From Paenibacillus sp. TCA20 (lineage in GTDB: Bacteria > Bacillota > Bacilli > Paenibacillales > Paenibacillaceae), in NCBI RefSeq assembly GCF_000732325.1, contig NZ_BBIW01000010.1, positions 142,308 to 206,307 on the forward strand: DNA of 64,000 nucleotides, given 5' to 3'. A program made the translations under genes and the position numbers. Of this stretch, positions 10,001 through 19,227 are shown piece by piece. Under the pieces are notes generated by a model. That model worked only from the letters and a program-made list of their open reading frames with translations. It was not told the DNA's origin and made no database searches. The first letter of the stretch is position 1; every line of letters begins with the position of its first letter.

Positions 10001-12243
10001 TCATGAGGGCAGACGGCGTTATGGATGTAACACTCACCCCGCCAATGCTAACGAAGGATAATATACCGATTGAAGTTCAGAACTTCTCTTGGAATCGAAT
10101 ATGGGCAACAAGCGGTGAAGGCGTAAACATTCGGATTAACGGTGACAACTCTGTTTCTGCTGAGGTCGATGTGCCGCCGATCATTCCGATTGGAGCACCA
10201 CTCACCCTGCCACTGGAAGGAACAGATAAGATTTATAAGCAGGAAGGTATGAAATCGATGGGCCTTCTTTTCGGGACAGGAAACATTCTCGAGAAGCTAA
10301 ACATTTCATCCAGTGTTCCTGCAAATGAATTGCTTCTGCGTATCGAGAGAGGGGATTCAGCGGGTAACAATCGGGAGAATCGAGTGAACTATCGCTGGCA
10401 TTATAACTGGCAGAACCGAGAATACTTCGAGGTGGATCAGGCAAATCGAGGCGTTAACCGGATGCGCATGAAAAACATCCTGCAGCCGGGAACAACAAAT
10501 GTGATCGAAGGGCTTACGGCTGACCTTGTAGCGTGGACAACTTTCGAAGAGCTAGAGTCAGTGCCGGTGTTGGCCATTAAGATTGATGATGATAAAAAGA
10601 TCGAAATGGAGAAGCCAAAGGTTGAGCGAGACAACACGGAGATCGACAACTGGTATGTACGGGTGAAGAACGGCAGGGTGAAGAAGCGATATGTCCTTCC
10701 TTATTATGAGGCTGGTGAAAAAGTCCCGCAGCTCTATGTATCCTATCCAGAATTGATTCCATACGCTCCGATGAATCCGGAAGAACGAAAAGAAATCATT
10801 ATGGATTATACGGTGCCGGAATATACGAACCAAGAGTTCTACAATGAACCGGTCATTCTGATTGATCGAGAGCATCCTGTCATTCTCAATGATAAAGCGA
10901 TTCAAGTTGGATTCACGCCAATTGCGATGGCATCCGAAGCTGGCGTAAGCTATCTCGAAGTCGAAGCGATCCGAATGAATCAGTCTCGTAAGCTAAGAGT
11001 TTCCGACATCGATGCGAAAAAAGGTATCATTTATCTGCACGATAGGATTCGAGATCAGGACGAAGTGATTGTACGATATGCTTATGTAGAGGATTGGTAC
11101 ACGTACCGCGGGTACAATCGCAGCGGAGAGTTCTTCCATCTGGACTTAAACCCAAGTCCAGGACACCGATTTACGATGGCCCAAGATGGATTTCATGAAT
11201 GGGTGCCGGGAGATGTGACGCTGCGCGAATCGTACACAACGACCGAGAAGCAAAGCAATGAATTATTAGTTAGACAAATGCACGTCTATCTAAGACCCAC
11301 ATCCATCTGGATACAAGAGGAATCAGGACCTCAGCTCATTAGTGGTACAACTCGTAATCAAGCGATCTTCCATACGGATGACAACTACTGGTTTGAGCCA
11401 GATGATTATAACTATGATCCATCCATGCTTCGACTAGGGAAAGTAACAGTCCAAGCCAACTCCAGCCTTAAGAAAGATGTGGTCATTATGGACACCCGGA
11501 CAAGAGGCGGTGGTCTGGATGAAGCATTATCTAAAGCGGTCATTGCCAAGGTAAATAAAGAATCACTTTACCATTGGGATATCGGCTACTTTGATGGAGA
11601 AGCGTATCAGGAAAATGGAGTCATTATTGTTCGGCTCCCGCGCAGTATCCTAGCCACTCCAAATAATCCAAACGGATTTAGTGAAGCTGAAGTGCAAGCA
11701 GCTGTAGCGAAGCATAAAGGATACGGAATCCTGCCGATCATTGAATACTATGATCTGCAGCCAACCGATCTTAACGTGCTTGGTAATCCAGAGTTCCTTT
11801 ACGGCAAGCACCTGAATGAATATAACACGAATCTATCAAGCGGATTATACTTCATTAATCAGCAAGACCTCGGTACTGGCGACAACTCTATCCTTCAAAT
11901 TGAAGAGGGAGGCGTATACGGCATCCTGCTATCCACAGCCAATCTGGAGTACAGTGATTACACTTTGGATATCAAGGCGAAGAAGATGTCTAAGGCGGAG
12001 GATCGTTCGGCAGCTGTCATCCGGTATGTATATCGAAACGGAGAAACGGCAGAAGTACCGATGGCCACAATCAACAGTGAAGACTGGATGATTTATACGG
12101 CTGACATTATGAATGACGGTAATATTGATTCCATCATTATTCAGGTGAACAGCAAGGAAGCTAAAGGTGGCATTCTTGTAGACTATGTTAAGATGTTCCC
12201 GAAATTTACGGAAATAGATGGAGTGGAATTTATAGAATTGTAA
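7093..12243 (+). CDS. Giant virion structural protein with LamG-like module
   Basis: The protein has 1716 residues and starts at GTG 7093, placed 6-8 nt after AAGGGAG. An in-frame GTG at 7072 lacks a comparable ribosome site. At about residues 610-865 there is a LamG-like module homologous to those of the preceding protein (motif GICNISQ near its end). The rest is beta-rich repeats without a name I can give. There are no membrane segments. Position between two structural proteins and shared modules indicate a tail, baseplate or adhesin component. It ends at a copy of the 14-bp operator palindrome and a terminator hairpin. Confidence 0.8.
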   Translation: MIKDFYRIACIISVKDQNELDKVFVYDDYFTINETMNQAAIGQALCGGMSMQEVFQNQIDDYIQEYGIQPNRVTVVGYQTKSGHKDISVVFYKDGVEQKVQTADGSMKAVAYYHKDERLDYGLELFEFDKALPNGKLSLRVGEQVPTGDVNLAYIHSPRINVEENVSLIDTSSVNENVIPIDQIESLVVPDANGVLSYADVVSDDQPIIMRPPYSRFPSKNINITRRFTQNETVISNALFYKFELKYHYDSDPGEAGKVIRYTGSQIQLTDENGNLLGPEFKRLIYAQATEQNPKIYWVKIYIQSNTDEEQTFKVRYNHVETPAPDEELKSTTKTVELYSNQGNVGLIEGGKLRVINGIGAYEQVTAEDLRAAEDIQEVYSIEEYPDKDGYKITVPQRSMNDPRARNAFNYKLSATYLDDKNNQRTLTFGYVSDWTMNADALLAHEKLEFTGEYKTLGVNIGGGYVDARSLIQSIMPVDMPSLPMDAIFKIEDASGNLLYTTQTASDNGSVESIVAESGSSPAQAKSNTTTAKWTGASGSNVKLKNNPIEHQVTVYPEQQKSEVDFTWEASGSGEIITSQSYQGRWKVCQNVTIEKAFTAKPIDVFTGWDFIGSNETRGKWEYNKARDVLLLTVNKIEVSGYYNGAHKDKENYIFSACVTVNDHNDDDVIGIQFRVNNDKEYYCFLWEKDQLMREPGANGNGVGRVLVDERGVSAVLYYKNPDPNKFNSAYEAETNMTKYMSDYGFKNRKKGIFKASPTTLPPYSDALHPNCQYKSDRTGSSFENITSNVNYNAKGWVPGETYKIRVVVAGSKFQVYIGNDTSDDALGTLVCEAEDSTYSKGSYGICNISQENALWSKLKFTELDVHELCTDWENVTLTSNDWVKVSDKKPADILTPLIEQYMKDTYGNDMPYTVTTPSVVGDPADLRAEVRNDGYIWAVTNSSQAGGTLSTPWLTSDNRKNITGTGKAVMRADGVMDVTLTPPMLTKDNIPIEVQNFSWNRIWATSGEGVNIRINGDNSVSAEVDVPPIIPIGAPLTLPLEGTDKIYKQEGMKSMGLLFGTGNILEKLNISSSVPANELLLRIERGDSAGNNRENRVNYRWHYNWQNREYFEVDQANRGVNRMRMKNILQPGTTNVIEGLTADLVAWTTFEELESVPVLAIKIDDDKKIEMEKPKVERDNTEIDNWYVRVKNGRVKKRYVLPYYEAGEKVPQLYVSYPELIPYAPMNPEERKEIIMDYTVPEYTNQEFYNEPVILIDREHPVILNDKAIQVGFTPIAMASEAGVSYLEVEAIRMNQSRKLRVSDIDAKKGIIYLHDRIRDQDEVIVRYAYVEDWYTYRGYNRSGEFFHLDLNPSPGHRFTMAQDGFHEWVPGDVTLRESYTTTEKQSNELLVRQMHVYLRPTSIWIQEESGPQLISGTTRNQAIFHTDDNYWFEPDDYNYDPSMLRLGKVTVQANSSLKKDVVIMDTRTRGGGLDEALSKAVIAKVNKESLYHWDIGYFDGEAYQENGVIIVRLPRSILATPNNPNGFSEAEVQAAVAKHKGYGILPIIEYYDLQPTDLNVLGNPEFLYGKHLNEYNTNLSSGLYFINQQDLGTGDNSILQIEEGGVYGILLSTANLEYSDYTLDIKAKKMSKAEDRSAAVIRYVYRNGETAEVPMATINSEDWMIYTADIMNDGNIDSIIIQVNSKEAKGGILVDYVKMFPKFTEIDGVEFIEL

Positions 12244-12252
12244 TGCGTTACA
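12239..12252. promoter_or_regulatory. Operator palindrome TGTAATGCGTTACA, overlapping the stop codon
   Basis: This copy of the window-wide operator overlaps the last codon and TAA stop of the preceding gene. TAGAAT (12233-12238) abuts it upstream and TATGAT (12256-12261) follows it, but no convincing -35 is seen. A terminator hairpin lies 18 bp downstream, so it could act as a roadblock or as an operator for a weak promoter. Confidence 0.55.
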
Positions 12253-12270
12253 TGATATGATAATACACAG

Positions 12271-12299
12271 CAGCTCGCATATACTGCGGGCTGTTTCTT
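12271..12299 (+). terminator. Terminator-like hairpin
   Basis: A 9-bp stem CAGCTCGCA / TGCGGGCTG (one G-T pair, 5-nt loop) is followed by TTTCTT. It lies between two structural genes; the T-tract is imperfect, so partial readthrough is likely. Confidence 0.5.
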
Positions 12300-12315
12300 A
12301 TAAGGAGGAAAAGGT

Positions 12316-13374
12316 ATGCCAATCACAGATACAAGGAATATCGTGCAGTTTGTGAATGAGCTTGAATCGAGGATTAATAACTTAGATCAGGACCTTTTGG
12401 ATTGGGAGAATAATAAAAGCCAAATTCTAAATGCCCTGCCTCAGATCAATCTCAACCGCACGAATGCCATCACTGCAATCGTTAAAGCAGAGGATGCACT
12501 AGCAGAGCTTAATACGGCAACTTACGGTGTCGTTGCGGCTAAAGGGCAGCGCCTTAAAAAACTGCTCGATGATCTGAAAGCACAAGTCATTGAGATTGCC
12601 GAGAATGCACCAGGCAAAGGCATTGAGATTGACTCTTACATTCAAGATGAAATCAACAATGCGATCGCCGGTGTAGACAGTGCAATTCACGATGGATTAA
12701 AGCTGGACTATCGCATTAGGCAAGTTCAGGATATGGCTCAAGAAGGAGTAGAGTTTGCTCAAAAAGAAATCATTCTTCCTTTTAGCCATAAAACAATTAA
12801 TCCATTAAATCATTATGAGGTTCAGCTCGAACCGCAAGAAGGCGTAGAGTATGTCAAAGGGGATGTGACAGTACTTGATGCCGGCGGGGATCGCGTTGTG
12901 CTTGGAACGAATCAAGAAGCCATTACTGGAACGATCTATGAGAACGGAACGATTATTCTTTCTGAGTCTCCTAAAGTGCCAGTAACGCTGATTTATCCAG
13001 CACGGCTAAACTTTAATGATGTGCCAGAAGACTTCTTGTATTACACGTTGCAAATGATGCTATCGAAGTCTAGTCCAACCCTTACATTCGTTCAGAAAGT
13101 TGAATCGATCGTAACGGAAATCCTTACAGATATCCGGTACATGAAGGGAACGAACTGGACAGTAGATCACAGCATTATGCGTAACCGAAAGGACATACTG
13201 CTGGAAAGTATCACGCCTAAAGGTTTGCAGGTAGATGTCCAAAACGGAAATGTTCACGCTATGTTCAGCTACAACGATCATCCGAACTTGAAACACTTTG
13301 TTCTGGAGAAGTTAAATCCAGAAACGAATGAGTTCGAGCCGTATGATGGGGCTGAGGGGATTATTTCTAAATGA
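12316..13374 (+). CDS. Virion structural protein, N-terminal coiled coil
   Basis: The protein has 352 residues and starts at ATG 12316 behind a strong TAAGGAGG site. Residues 1-150 are helical with heptad-like hydrophobic spacing, followed by a beta-rich part. There are no signal peptide, membrane segments or enzyme motifs. It lies inside the tail/baseplate operon and its stop overlaps the next start by 4 bp (ATGA), so translation is probably coupled. Specific function is unknown; a tail or baseplate component is inferred from context. Confidence 0.7.
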   Translation: MPITDTRNIVQFVNELESRINNLDQDLLDWENNKSQILNALPQINLNRTNAITAIVKAEDALAELNTATYGVVAAKGQRLKKLLDDLKAQVIEIAENAPGKGIEIDSYIQDEINNAIAGVDSAIHDGLKLDYRIRQVQDMAQEGVEFAQKEIILPFSHKTINPLNHYEVQLEPQEGVEYVKGDVTVLDAGGDRVVLGTNQEAITGTIYENGTIILSESPKVPVTLIYPARLNFNDVPEDFLYYTLQMMLSKSSPTLTFVQKVESIVTEILTDIRYMKGTNWTVDHSIMRNRKDILLESITPKGLQVDVQNGNVHAMFSYNDHPNLKHFVLEKLNPETNEFEPYDGAEGIISK

Positions 13375-14105
13375 CCGAGTTGATGAGCCGATACCAGGAA
13401 TTGAATGCAAGAGAAAAACCCGAAACTTCTAGCCGAGGGAAAAGAAATATGGCTGGTATTATTGTCAGTGAAGGATTTGCAGAACACATGAGAGTTACCT
13501 CAGGAGATCATGAACTTACGCCTGTAAGAATATCTGTCGACGGAACTGTTGCTCCTGCAGATGAAGAAACATTCTTAGCATCTAGGGCAATCCCAAGCAG
13601 AGGTAGGGGGTATAACTTTCCTCAAGAAATATTAGGAACCTTTTTTGATGGGTTGAGGACTAATATAAGGACAGATGATCTTCCGTATTATCCAGGAGTG
13701 AATCCTATTGAATTTGCTGACGAGGAAGTGCCAGAAGATGCATATACGCGCCAAGAAAGTTTCGACGATTATGCTGTATCTATTTATGCAGGTGGAGTAC
13801 CTATTCCTGGAGTCTTGAGATATGAAATGACAGAGCAATTTGAAAACAGGAGAATTGAAGGCTACTTAGAACTACAGCGTTTTGGCGGCGATTCGATTTT
13901 GTATCAGGTTGCCAGGGAGCAGGAATCCCGTATCCGAACTATGATGATACGCATGATTAGAGACAGTGGTGAAGTGATAACCCAAGACGTGACCAATGTG
14001 CACTGGATTCGCCGGACAATCAGCAGATCGGCAGGCGAAGACATGGAGACTGAGCGCTTTTATTTTACAGCTAATTCTATCAGATCATATGGTAGTGAAA
14101 ATTAA
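13371..14105 (+). CDS. Hypothetical protein with MTELMSRYQE N-terminus
   Basis: The 244-residue protein begins MTELMSRYQE, the same ten residues that open the next gene, although the codons differ synonymously (TTG/TTA, AGC/AGT, TAC/TAT). This is one case of a signature found on about a dozen proteins here. After the signature there is a charged linker, then a mixed alpha/beta body with no recognised fold; the C-terminal 70 residues are basic. The 4-bp overlap with the upstream structural gene suggests coupled translation. It could be a virion component or an early-type gene inserted in the late operon. Confidence 0.75.
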   Translation: MTELMSRYQELNAREKPETSSRGKRNMAGIIVSEGFAEHMRVTSGDHELTPVRISVDGTVAPADEETFLASRAIPSRGRGYNFPQEILGTFFDGLRTNIRTDDLPYYPGVNPIEFADEEVPEDAYTRQESFDDYAVSIYAGGVPIPGVLRYEMTEQFENRRIEGYLELQRFGGDSILYQVAREQESRIRTMMIRMIRDSGEVITQDVTNVHWIRRTISRSAGEDMETERFYFTANSIRSYGSEN

Positions 14106-14120
14106 AGTGAGGGATTATAT

Positions 14121-14567
14121 TTGACGGAGTTAATGAGTCGATATCAGGAAAATGCAGTTCAGAAGCGAATACATCTTCAGGGGATTTTGAAATCTGGCGA
14201 AGACGGGATGAAGTTTGAAGATGGCTATGATACCATTGCCCGAACGATTGCCGGTCAGATAGCGTCTTGTAATGAATCCAGGCATCAACCGGAAGATGAT
14301 TATCGATCAGATTATTCCCTTTGTCTACCGGAAGTTTTCCTCCGATTCTATTTGAGTGACAAGAAAGTCTCGCTGGAAGAAGCAGAAGAAAAGCAGATTA
14401 TGATGTCGATCGGGGAGCTTGATATTTATACGGAATGGTACGGCTATTCAGAGTATACGATTGAAGGGTATTGTGTCGAAAACTTCACCATCGGTAACCA
14501 TGACATTGAATCGATCCTGAAGACGTATAAGGGGAAATACGCACACATCATTATGGAGATTTATTGA
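14121..14567 (+). CDS. Hypothetical acidic protein with MTELMSRYQE N-terminus
   Basis: The 148-residue protein uses a TTG start at 14121 preceded by GTGAGG at suitable spacing. The first ten residues equal those of the upstream gene; beyond that I see no similarity between the two. The body is acidic and probably alpha/beta. No catalytic motif, signal peptide or membrane segment is visible. Function unknown. Confidence 0.7.
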   Translation: MTELMSRYQENAVQKRIHLQGILKSGEDGMKFEDGYDTIARTIAGQIASCNESRHQPEDDYRSDYSLCLPEVFLRFYLSDKKVSLEEAEEKQIMMSIGELDIYTEWYGYSEYTIEGYCVENFTIGNHDIESILKTYKGKYAHIIMEIY

Positions 14568-14568
14568 A

Positions 14569-14592
14569 GGCAGCTCGTAGGCTGTCTTTACA
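14569..14592 (+). terminator. Weak terminator-like hairpin
   Basis: A 7-bp stem GGCAGCT / GGCTGTC with two G-T pairs and a 4-nt loop is followed by TTTA. The short T-run makes efficient termination doubtful. Confidence 0.3.
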
Positions 14593-14610
14593 TACGAAAG
14601 GAGGAGTGAC

Positions 14611-14925
14611 ATGTTAAAGACTTTAGCTAGGGTGCCACTATTTTGGTTACTGTTTTCTTGGAATATAGGAGTAGTCATCCTTGCTGGTGTTATTATTTAT
14701 AAGTTATTCTTTTGGATTCTTGGGTTTTGGAAGTGCAAGACTTGCAAGAAAGCACATTGGGCTGACACATTATCTTGTAACTATGAGAGCGCAAAAGGAT
14801 ATGTATCAGGTCCTTTCTGTGAAAGTTGCTACATTGTTTTTTTGGAAAGTCGCACAATTAAACCGCCACCGCCCAGCTGGCGACCATCGAAACCAGCACC
14901 ACCGAAACCAAGGAGTGGACAATAA
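14611..14925 (+). CDS. Small membrane protein with zinc-ribbon-like cysteines
   Basis: The 104-residue protein starts at ATG 14611 after AAAGGAGG. Residues 8-37 are one long hydrophobic stretch, enough for one or two membrane passes. A cysteine cluster follows (CKTC, then single C, then CESC), typical of a small zinc ribbon. The tail is proline-rich and basic, which suggests a flexible extension. It lies between signature proteins and a baseplate-type protein. Function unknown; a role in lysis or envelope anchoring would be speculation. Confidence 0.7.
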   Translation: MLKTLARVPLFWLLFSWNIGVVILAGVIIYKLFFWILGFWKCKTCKKAHWADTLSCNYESAKGYVSGPFCESCYIVFLESRTIKPPPPSWRPSKPAPPKPRSGQ

Positions 14926-14927
14926 AG

Positions 14928-17399
14928 ATGAGTAACTATTTAGACCAATTCCTTTCCACGCTCCCGCAGACTCAAAAGCAAAAGCTTATGGAGCTTCTGG
15001 AGTTAAAGCAAAGAGAAGGATACATCAAGAGTGATACCGAGTTCCAAGCCGAACTCGAACGGCTGCTTAAAGTCTTGGATTCAGCGAATGCAACGCCGAC
15101 TTTTCAAGCTCGACACCAAACCGGCAAGACGGATTCCAGAAGTTATAACAGTAACCTTGAAGAGATTGCATTTGATCTCTCTACAATATTTGCAGCTTCG
15201 AACCAGATCGACAGCTTAATGGATGATAATCAGCGGTTGTCACGGTCAATGCTTGCAGACATTCGCAAGAAAATCTATGCCCTTGAAGCAGAGGTTGAGA
15301 AGCAAGCATTGATAATGAAGAACACAGATGGATTCGTAGAAGGAGTCCATGAGCAATTCAAAGCTCCCCAATATACTGAAACTAGCGAATCATCGCTTGC
15401 AATTCTCAGAAAAGATCGCTATGGCCAATATCTAAATAACAAATACAGTGCTGAGATTGTCAGTGACTCACTACAGCTTGCTTCATTCGAAACGATAGAC
15501 CAGCTTAAGAATCCCTATGGAAGAAAGCTGGCATCGATTCAGGTGTTGAACCGGATCGGAACAGTGGCCACAAATAATAATCATCCAATATCTAATGCCA
15601 TAGATGGTTCGCAAGAAACCTTCTGGGCAGAAGTCATTCTGGCCGATGATGTGATTACGCAAAATATCAGTGATCTGTGGACACATGACTATGAAGGCTA
15701 TGAGATGGATGGGGCAATGTGTGAGCTTGAAATTAGGCTGAACGGTATTACGACCGTATCTGAGATTAGCCTTGATCCGTATGCTTCTTATCCTCTTGAG
15801 ATTGTGGCCATTCATGGATATGAATCTTCCGATTACGCAGGGAAGACTTACAAACTCGTTACGCCTAATCATGAGAATCCGCATCAGCGAAGCAAGAAGT
15901 CTGTAGGACAGATGACATTCCAATTCCCATCGGTCGATGTGGCCAAGATTCGTATCCTGCTTCGCCAAGAGAATTACGTAAAAGAAAACTATCTGGTGAA
16001 TGTAGATGAGCAGAACAACATGGAGCTGTGGAATAAAATTGCAGGTTCCGCAGAACTTATGCAGCTCGGCACCGATGCTATTGCCGATCAACGGGAGCCA
16101 GGGGAAACCATTGCTGAGTTCGATAAGAAGAATCAGCTTACAGGCTGGAGCCAATATCTCACAGCGCTTCAAGAGTGGGCTGAAAAGCAGGGCGACAAAG
16201 CGAAGTCTGTTCTAAGTGCTGCCAAGTCAGCCATGGAGCAGGTCAGAATGGGTAACTATCAAAACCCTATGATGCTTGCTCTGCGTTCGATCAGTGCAAA
16301 TACGAATCAAGCTACAGTGGATGAAGGCACACTGAGTCAGCAATATATTGCAGCCAACAAGCTATCCTATCTTTATGGCTTATACAATGTCAGCATTACC
16401 GGGCGGAAGTATTTGCAAAGATCGATCTACGTGTCTGAAGGACTGCCCGTGTCCGGAAATGTGAAACGCATGTCTCTTGTTACAGAGGAGAAGCATCATG
16501 ATATGGATTTAGAGAATGGGGATAAGGCACGGATCACGGATGTTGAGTACTACATCAGCTACAAAAAGAATCCAGAGCCAACTGCATGGCATCCTATTAT
16601 GCCGGCTGGCAAGGATTATGTAAGAGGCGAACTCCTGCTAGGCAGCTCGGTTGGGGGCGATGATTATCTCCTGCAGAACACCATTAACTTCAGCTTTCGC
16701 TTCCCTGTCATCTCTAAAGATACGGTTACTGTCCGGAGAGATGGCGTGCCAATCGGCGGTGACCAATATGTCATTACGGATGATGGAAAGAGAATAGGGA
16801 TCAGGCAATCATTCTATTCTGCTTCCAGCATCTACACTGTAGACTACAAGCCAGCGAACGAGGCTTATTACGTTGACGTGGATGCAGAGACTGTACAGCC
16901 AATGCAGTACATTAACCCACAAGGGGAAACAGGTGAATATTTCAACGGCGTGAATGCGAACAACACGATCACGCTGCAGCATACTCCTTACGTTTACCGG
17001 AGTGAGATCTTCAATTACGACTCACAGAATGACCGCTACACACAAGACAGCAGTCAGCTCAGCATGGATAAACTTTACTATCCGGTTATCGTCCGGGTTG
17101 GCGGAGTGGAGTACAAGAATATCACAGACTATGCTAGTGGCACTTATGATAAGAACCGGCTCCAAAACGAGAACGATGGCAGGAACTTTGCTCAAATTGG
17201 CAACACCCTTTACTTCCCTATTTCCACATTTGATGGAGAGCTGAAAGATATTGTGGTGGACTATTACTACCTCACAACAGACGTTCGATTAAAAGCGATC
17301 CTGCGTAGAAATAGTGCCGGTTACGAGAGCGTTACACCTTCCGTATATAGCTGGTCCATTCGTTGTCAGACTTATGATCAAGAGGTGCGAGATGAGTGA
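14928..17399 (+). CDS. Baseplate/tail-type structural protein with discoidin-like domain
   Basis: The 823-residue protein starts at ATG 14928. Its N-terminal 150 residues are helical (coiled coil likely). A galactose-binding/F5-8C-like domain is at about residues 220-360, marked by NAIDGSQETFW. A further module follows with the pattern ISITGRKYL and a segment where WHPI corresponds to the WYPISP of later paralogues. The same order, helical N-terminus then discoidin-like domain then this module, recurs in the proteins starting at 17392, 24220 and 28225, so these arose by duplication. It is probably a peripheral baseplate or fibre protein that binds surface polysaccharide (inference). Confidence 0.75.
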   Translation: MSNYLDQFLSTLPQTQKQKLMELLELKQREGYIKSDTEFQAELERLLKVLDSANATPTFQARHQTGKTDSRSYNSNLEEIAFDLSTIFAASNQIDSLMDDNQRLSRSMLADIRKKIYALEAEVEKQALIMKNTDGFVEGVHEQFKAPQYTETSESSLAILRKDRYGQYLNNKYSAEIVSDSLQLASFETIDQLKNPYGRKLASIQVLNRIGTVATNNNHPISNAIDGSQETFWAEVILADDVITQNISDLWTHDYEGYEMDGAMCELEIRLNGITTVSEISLDPYASYPLEIVAIHGYESSDYAGKTYKLVTPNHENPHQRSKKSVGQMTFQFPSVDVAKIRILLRQENYVKENYLVNVDEQNNMELWNKIAGSAELMQLGTDAIADQREPGETIAEFDKKNQLTGWSQYLTALQEWAEKQGDKAKSVLSAAKSAMEQVRMGNYQNPMMLALRSISANTNQATVDEGTLSQQYIAANKLSYLYGLYNVSITGRKYLQRSIYVSEGLPVSGNVKRMSLVTEEKHHDMDLENGDKARITDVEYYISYKKNPEPTAWHPIMPAGKDYVRGELLLGSSVGGDDYLLQNTINFSFRFPVISKDTVTVRRDGVPIGGDQYVITDDGKRIGIRQSFYSASSIYTVDYKPANEAYYVDVDAETVQPMQYINPQGETGEYFNGVNANNTITLQHTPYVYRSEIFNYDSQNDRYTQDSSQLSMDKLYYPVIVRVGGVEYKNITDYASGTYDKNRLQNENDGRNFAQIGNTLYFPISTFDGELKDIVVDYYYLTTDVRLKAILRRNSAGYESVTPSVYSWSIRCQTYDQEVRDE

Positions 17400-19227
17400 A
17401 CCTATTAAGAATAATTCGCAGCTCCTGTATGAGCAGGCGAAAGCACAATTCGATGCAGCTAAAGCCGCATTCGATGATGGAAGCATTAAGACAAATACGA
17501 AGCTGATACAGACTGTCTTCCAAGCGTTCGAGAGCTTCTTCACTTCGATAGGGCAACCGCAGATGGTCTTGCGGCTTGCTCCCGAAGGCGGGCCGCCATG
17601 GTCAGAAGATTACAACAACATGATGGATGAGATTAAAAAAGACATGGAGATTATGTATCAGGAGATTGATCTGATCGGCAGGGCGCTGTACACGGATTTC
17701 AATCATAACATGGTACAGCACAGCATCCTGCAAAGTCAGTTCGGTGTGATACAGGATAAGCTAAAAGACCTTCAGCTTCTATCTTCTAATATGCAGTCGA
17801 ACGGAAAGATCACTTTCCACCGCAATGACTTTCTGAATAACGATAAGATTGATTATGATCGCACAACCGGAACGGCAGCTAGTATTGAGAACGGGATTGT
17901 GACGTTACCGCAGACGGACAGTATCAACTTAAGTCAGGTGGCACAGGTTACGATCATTCCAGGAAACAAGACTTACGACAGCTTCATTCTCGGCACGGAG
18001 TCCAACGGATTCCCTGGCAATAATCATGAGGTGACAGTGAGCGGAGGAAACACTCAGAATGACTACACCTACCAGTATGTTGGCGGTAAAAACAATCACG
18101 CCGCATACGGATCCGTGCTTGATGGAAACCCGGATACATGGTTCGAATACGAGTTGGTGAATATCCGAGATCATGATAAGCAGAACGTGGCCAAGAACCT
18201 AGGCTTTGCTTATCAGGTGCATGGAAATCAAAGATTGAATTGGGCAAGAGATCCGGAGAATGGCGTGCTGAAGCTTCATATGCAGATCATCTTGAATGAA
18301 GCGACAACCGTAAATGCAATAGATGTTGAGATGTATACACCTCCGAACCAAGGTGCAAGAACAGCAATCGTAAAAGACATTCTTATTTCAGACGGCAGCG
18401 GGATGCCAGAATCCGTAATCGGGTCAAATAAAAAAGATGATGATTATGTATTTCATTTTGCTCCACGAACAGCCAAAGTCATTTCTGTACTGTTTGAACA
18501 GCGAACAAAGTATTACACCGATATTGGCCATGAGTACTATGAGCAGAATCAGCAAGCCGGAAGCGATATTGACTATGCCATGAATACCGCAACCAAGCAG
18601 GTTAAGCCAGGCTATCTTCCCCGAGTGGAAGGTCCGCTCATGGCACTGCAAGATATCGGTGTTGAAGTTAGCGTAAAGGATTCATCTGTTAACGCCTACT
18701 ATCCGCTTCAAGGTGAAGACGCTTCAAGTCCGGTGCTCGATGATGCCATTACTTCTTTATCGAGAGGCATCACACAGCAGACGATTGATATCGGCACAGA
18801 GCGCTTCGAGGGCTGGCGCTACACTATCGGCATCCGAAACATTAATGTTTACTCCTATGAGTATGAGCAAAGCGGAGAGATCGTAACAGAGCCTTATTTC
18901 TTTGAGCAGCCGCTAGAGAAGATTACGCTGTCTGTCGATGAAGACAATCCTCTCATGATTGAAAATGCACAGCCAGGAACGGAGTATAAATGGATTAAAT
19001 ACTTTATCTCCATCGACGATGGTGCAACGTGGTATCCGATTTCACCGCTTGAGCATCAAGAGTATAACAGTGGTGGGGAAGAGGCGCCGCCTAAAATATA
19101 TACGGTGCAGCAGGTAGAGAAGTCGAGCCAAGCACTTACGACAAAGACCGGCTATATTGAATCAGAATATCCAGTATATAGTCTCAGATTAAGAATGCTA
19201 TTCGAAAGACCGGAGGATGAAGAATGA
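17392..19227 (+). CDS. Baseplate/tail-type structural protein, paralogue
   Basis: The protein has 611 residues. I chose ATG 17392, after AGAGGTG, which overlaps the upstream stop; the frame is open further upstream but only inside the previous gene. Helical N-terminus, discoidin-like domain at about residues 235-370 (SVLDGNPDTWF), then the paralogous module ending in WYPISPLEHQE. It overlaps the next gene by 4 bp. It is probably a structural partner of its paralogues in the same particle part. Confidence 0.75.
   Translation: MSEPIKNNSQLLYEQAKAQFDAAKAAFDDGSIKTNTKLIQTVFQAFESFFTSIGQPQMVLRLAPEGGPPWSEDYNNMMDEIKKDMEIMYQEIDLIGRALYTDFNHNMVQHSILQSQFGVIQDKLKDLQLLSSNMQSNGKITFHRNDFLNNDKIDYDRTTGTAASIENGIVTLPQTDSINLSQVAQVTIIPGNKTYDSFILGTESNGFPGNNHEVTVSGGNTQNDYTYQYVGGKNNHAAYGSVLDGNPDTWFEYELVNIRDHDKQNVAKNLGFAYQVHGNQRLNWARDPENGVLKLHMQIILNEATTVNAIDVEMYTPPNQGARTAIVKDILISDGSGMPESVIGSNKKDDDYVFHFAPRTAKVISVLFEQRTKYYTDIGHEYYEQNQQAGSDIDYAMNTATKQVKPGYLPRVEGPLMALQDIGVEVSVKDSSVNAYYPLQGEDASSPVLDDAITSLSRGITQQTIDIGTERFEGWRYTIGIRNINVYSYEYEQSGEIVTEPYFFEQPLEKITLSVDEDNPLMIENAQPGTEYKWIKYFISIDDGATWYPISPLEHQEYNSGGEEAPPKIYTVQQVEKSSQALTTKTGYIESEYPVYSLRLRMLFERPEDEE

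Noticed and set aside
14681..14935. 84-codon frame overlapping the small membrane protein
   Set aside because: Same strand, other frame, no ribosome site; the overlapping gene has AAAGGAGG and a plausible zinc-ribbon pattern.
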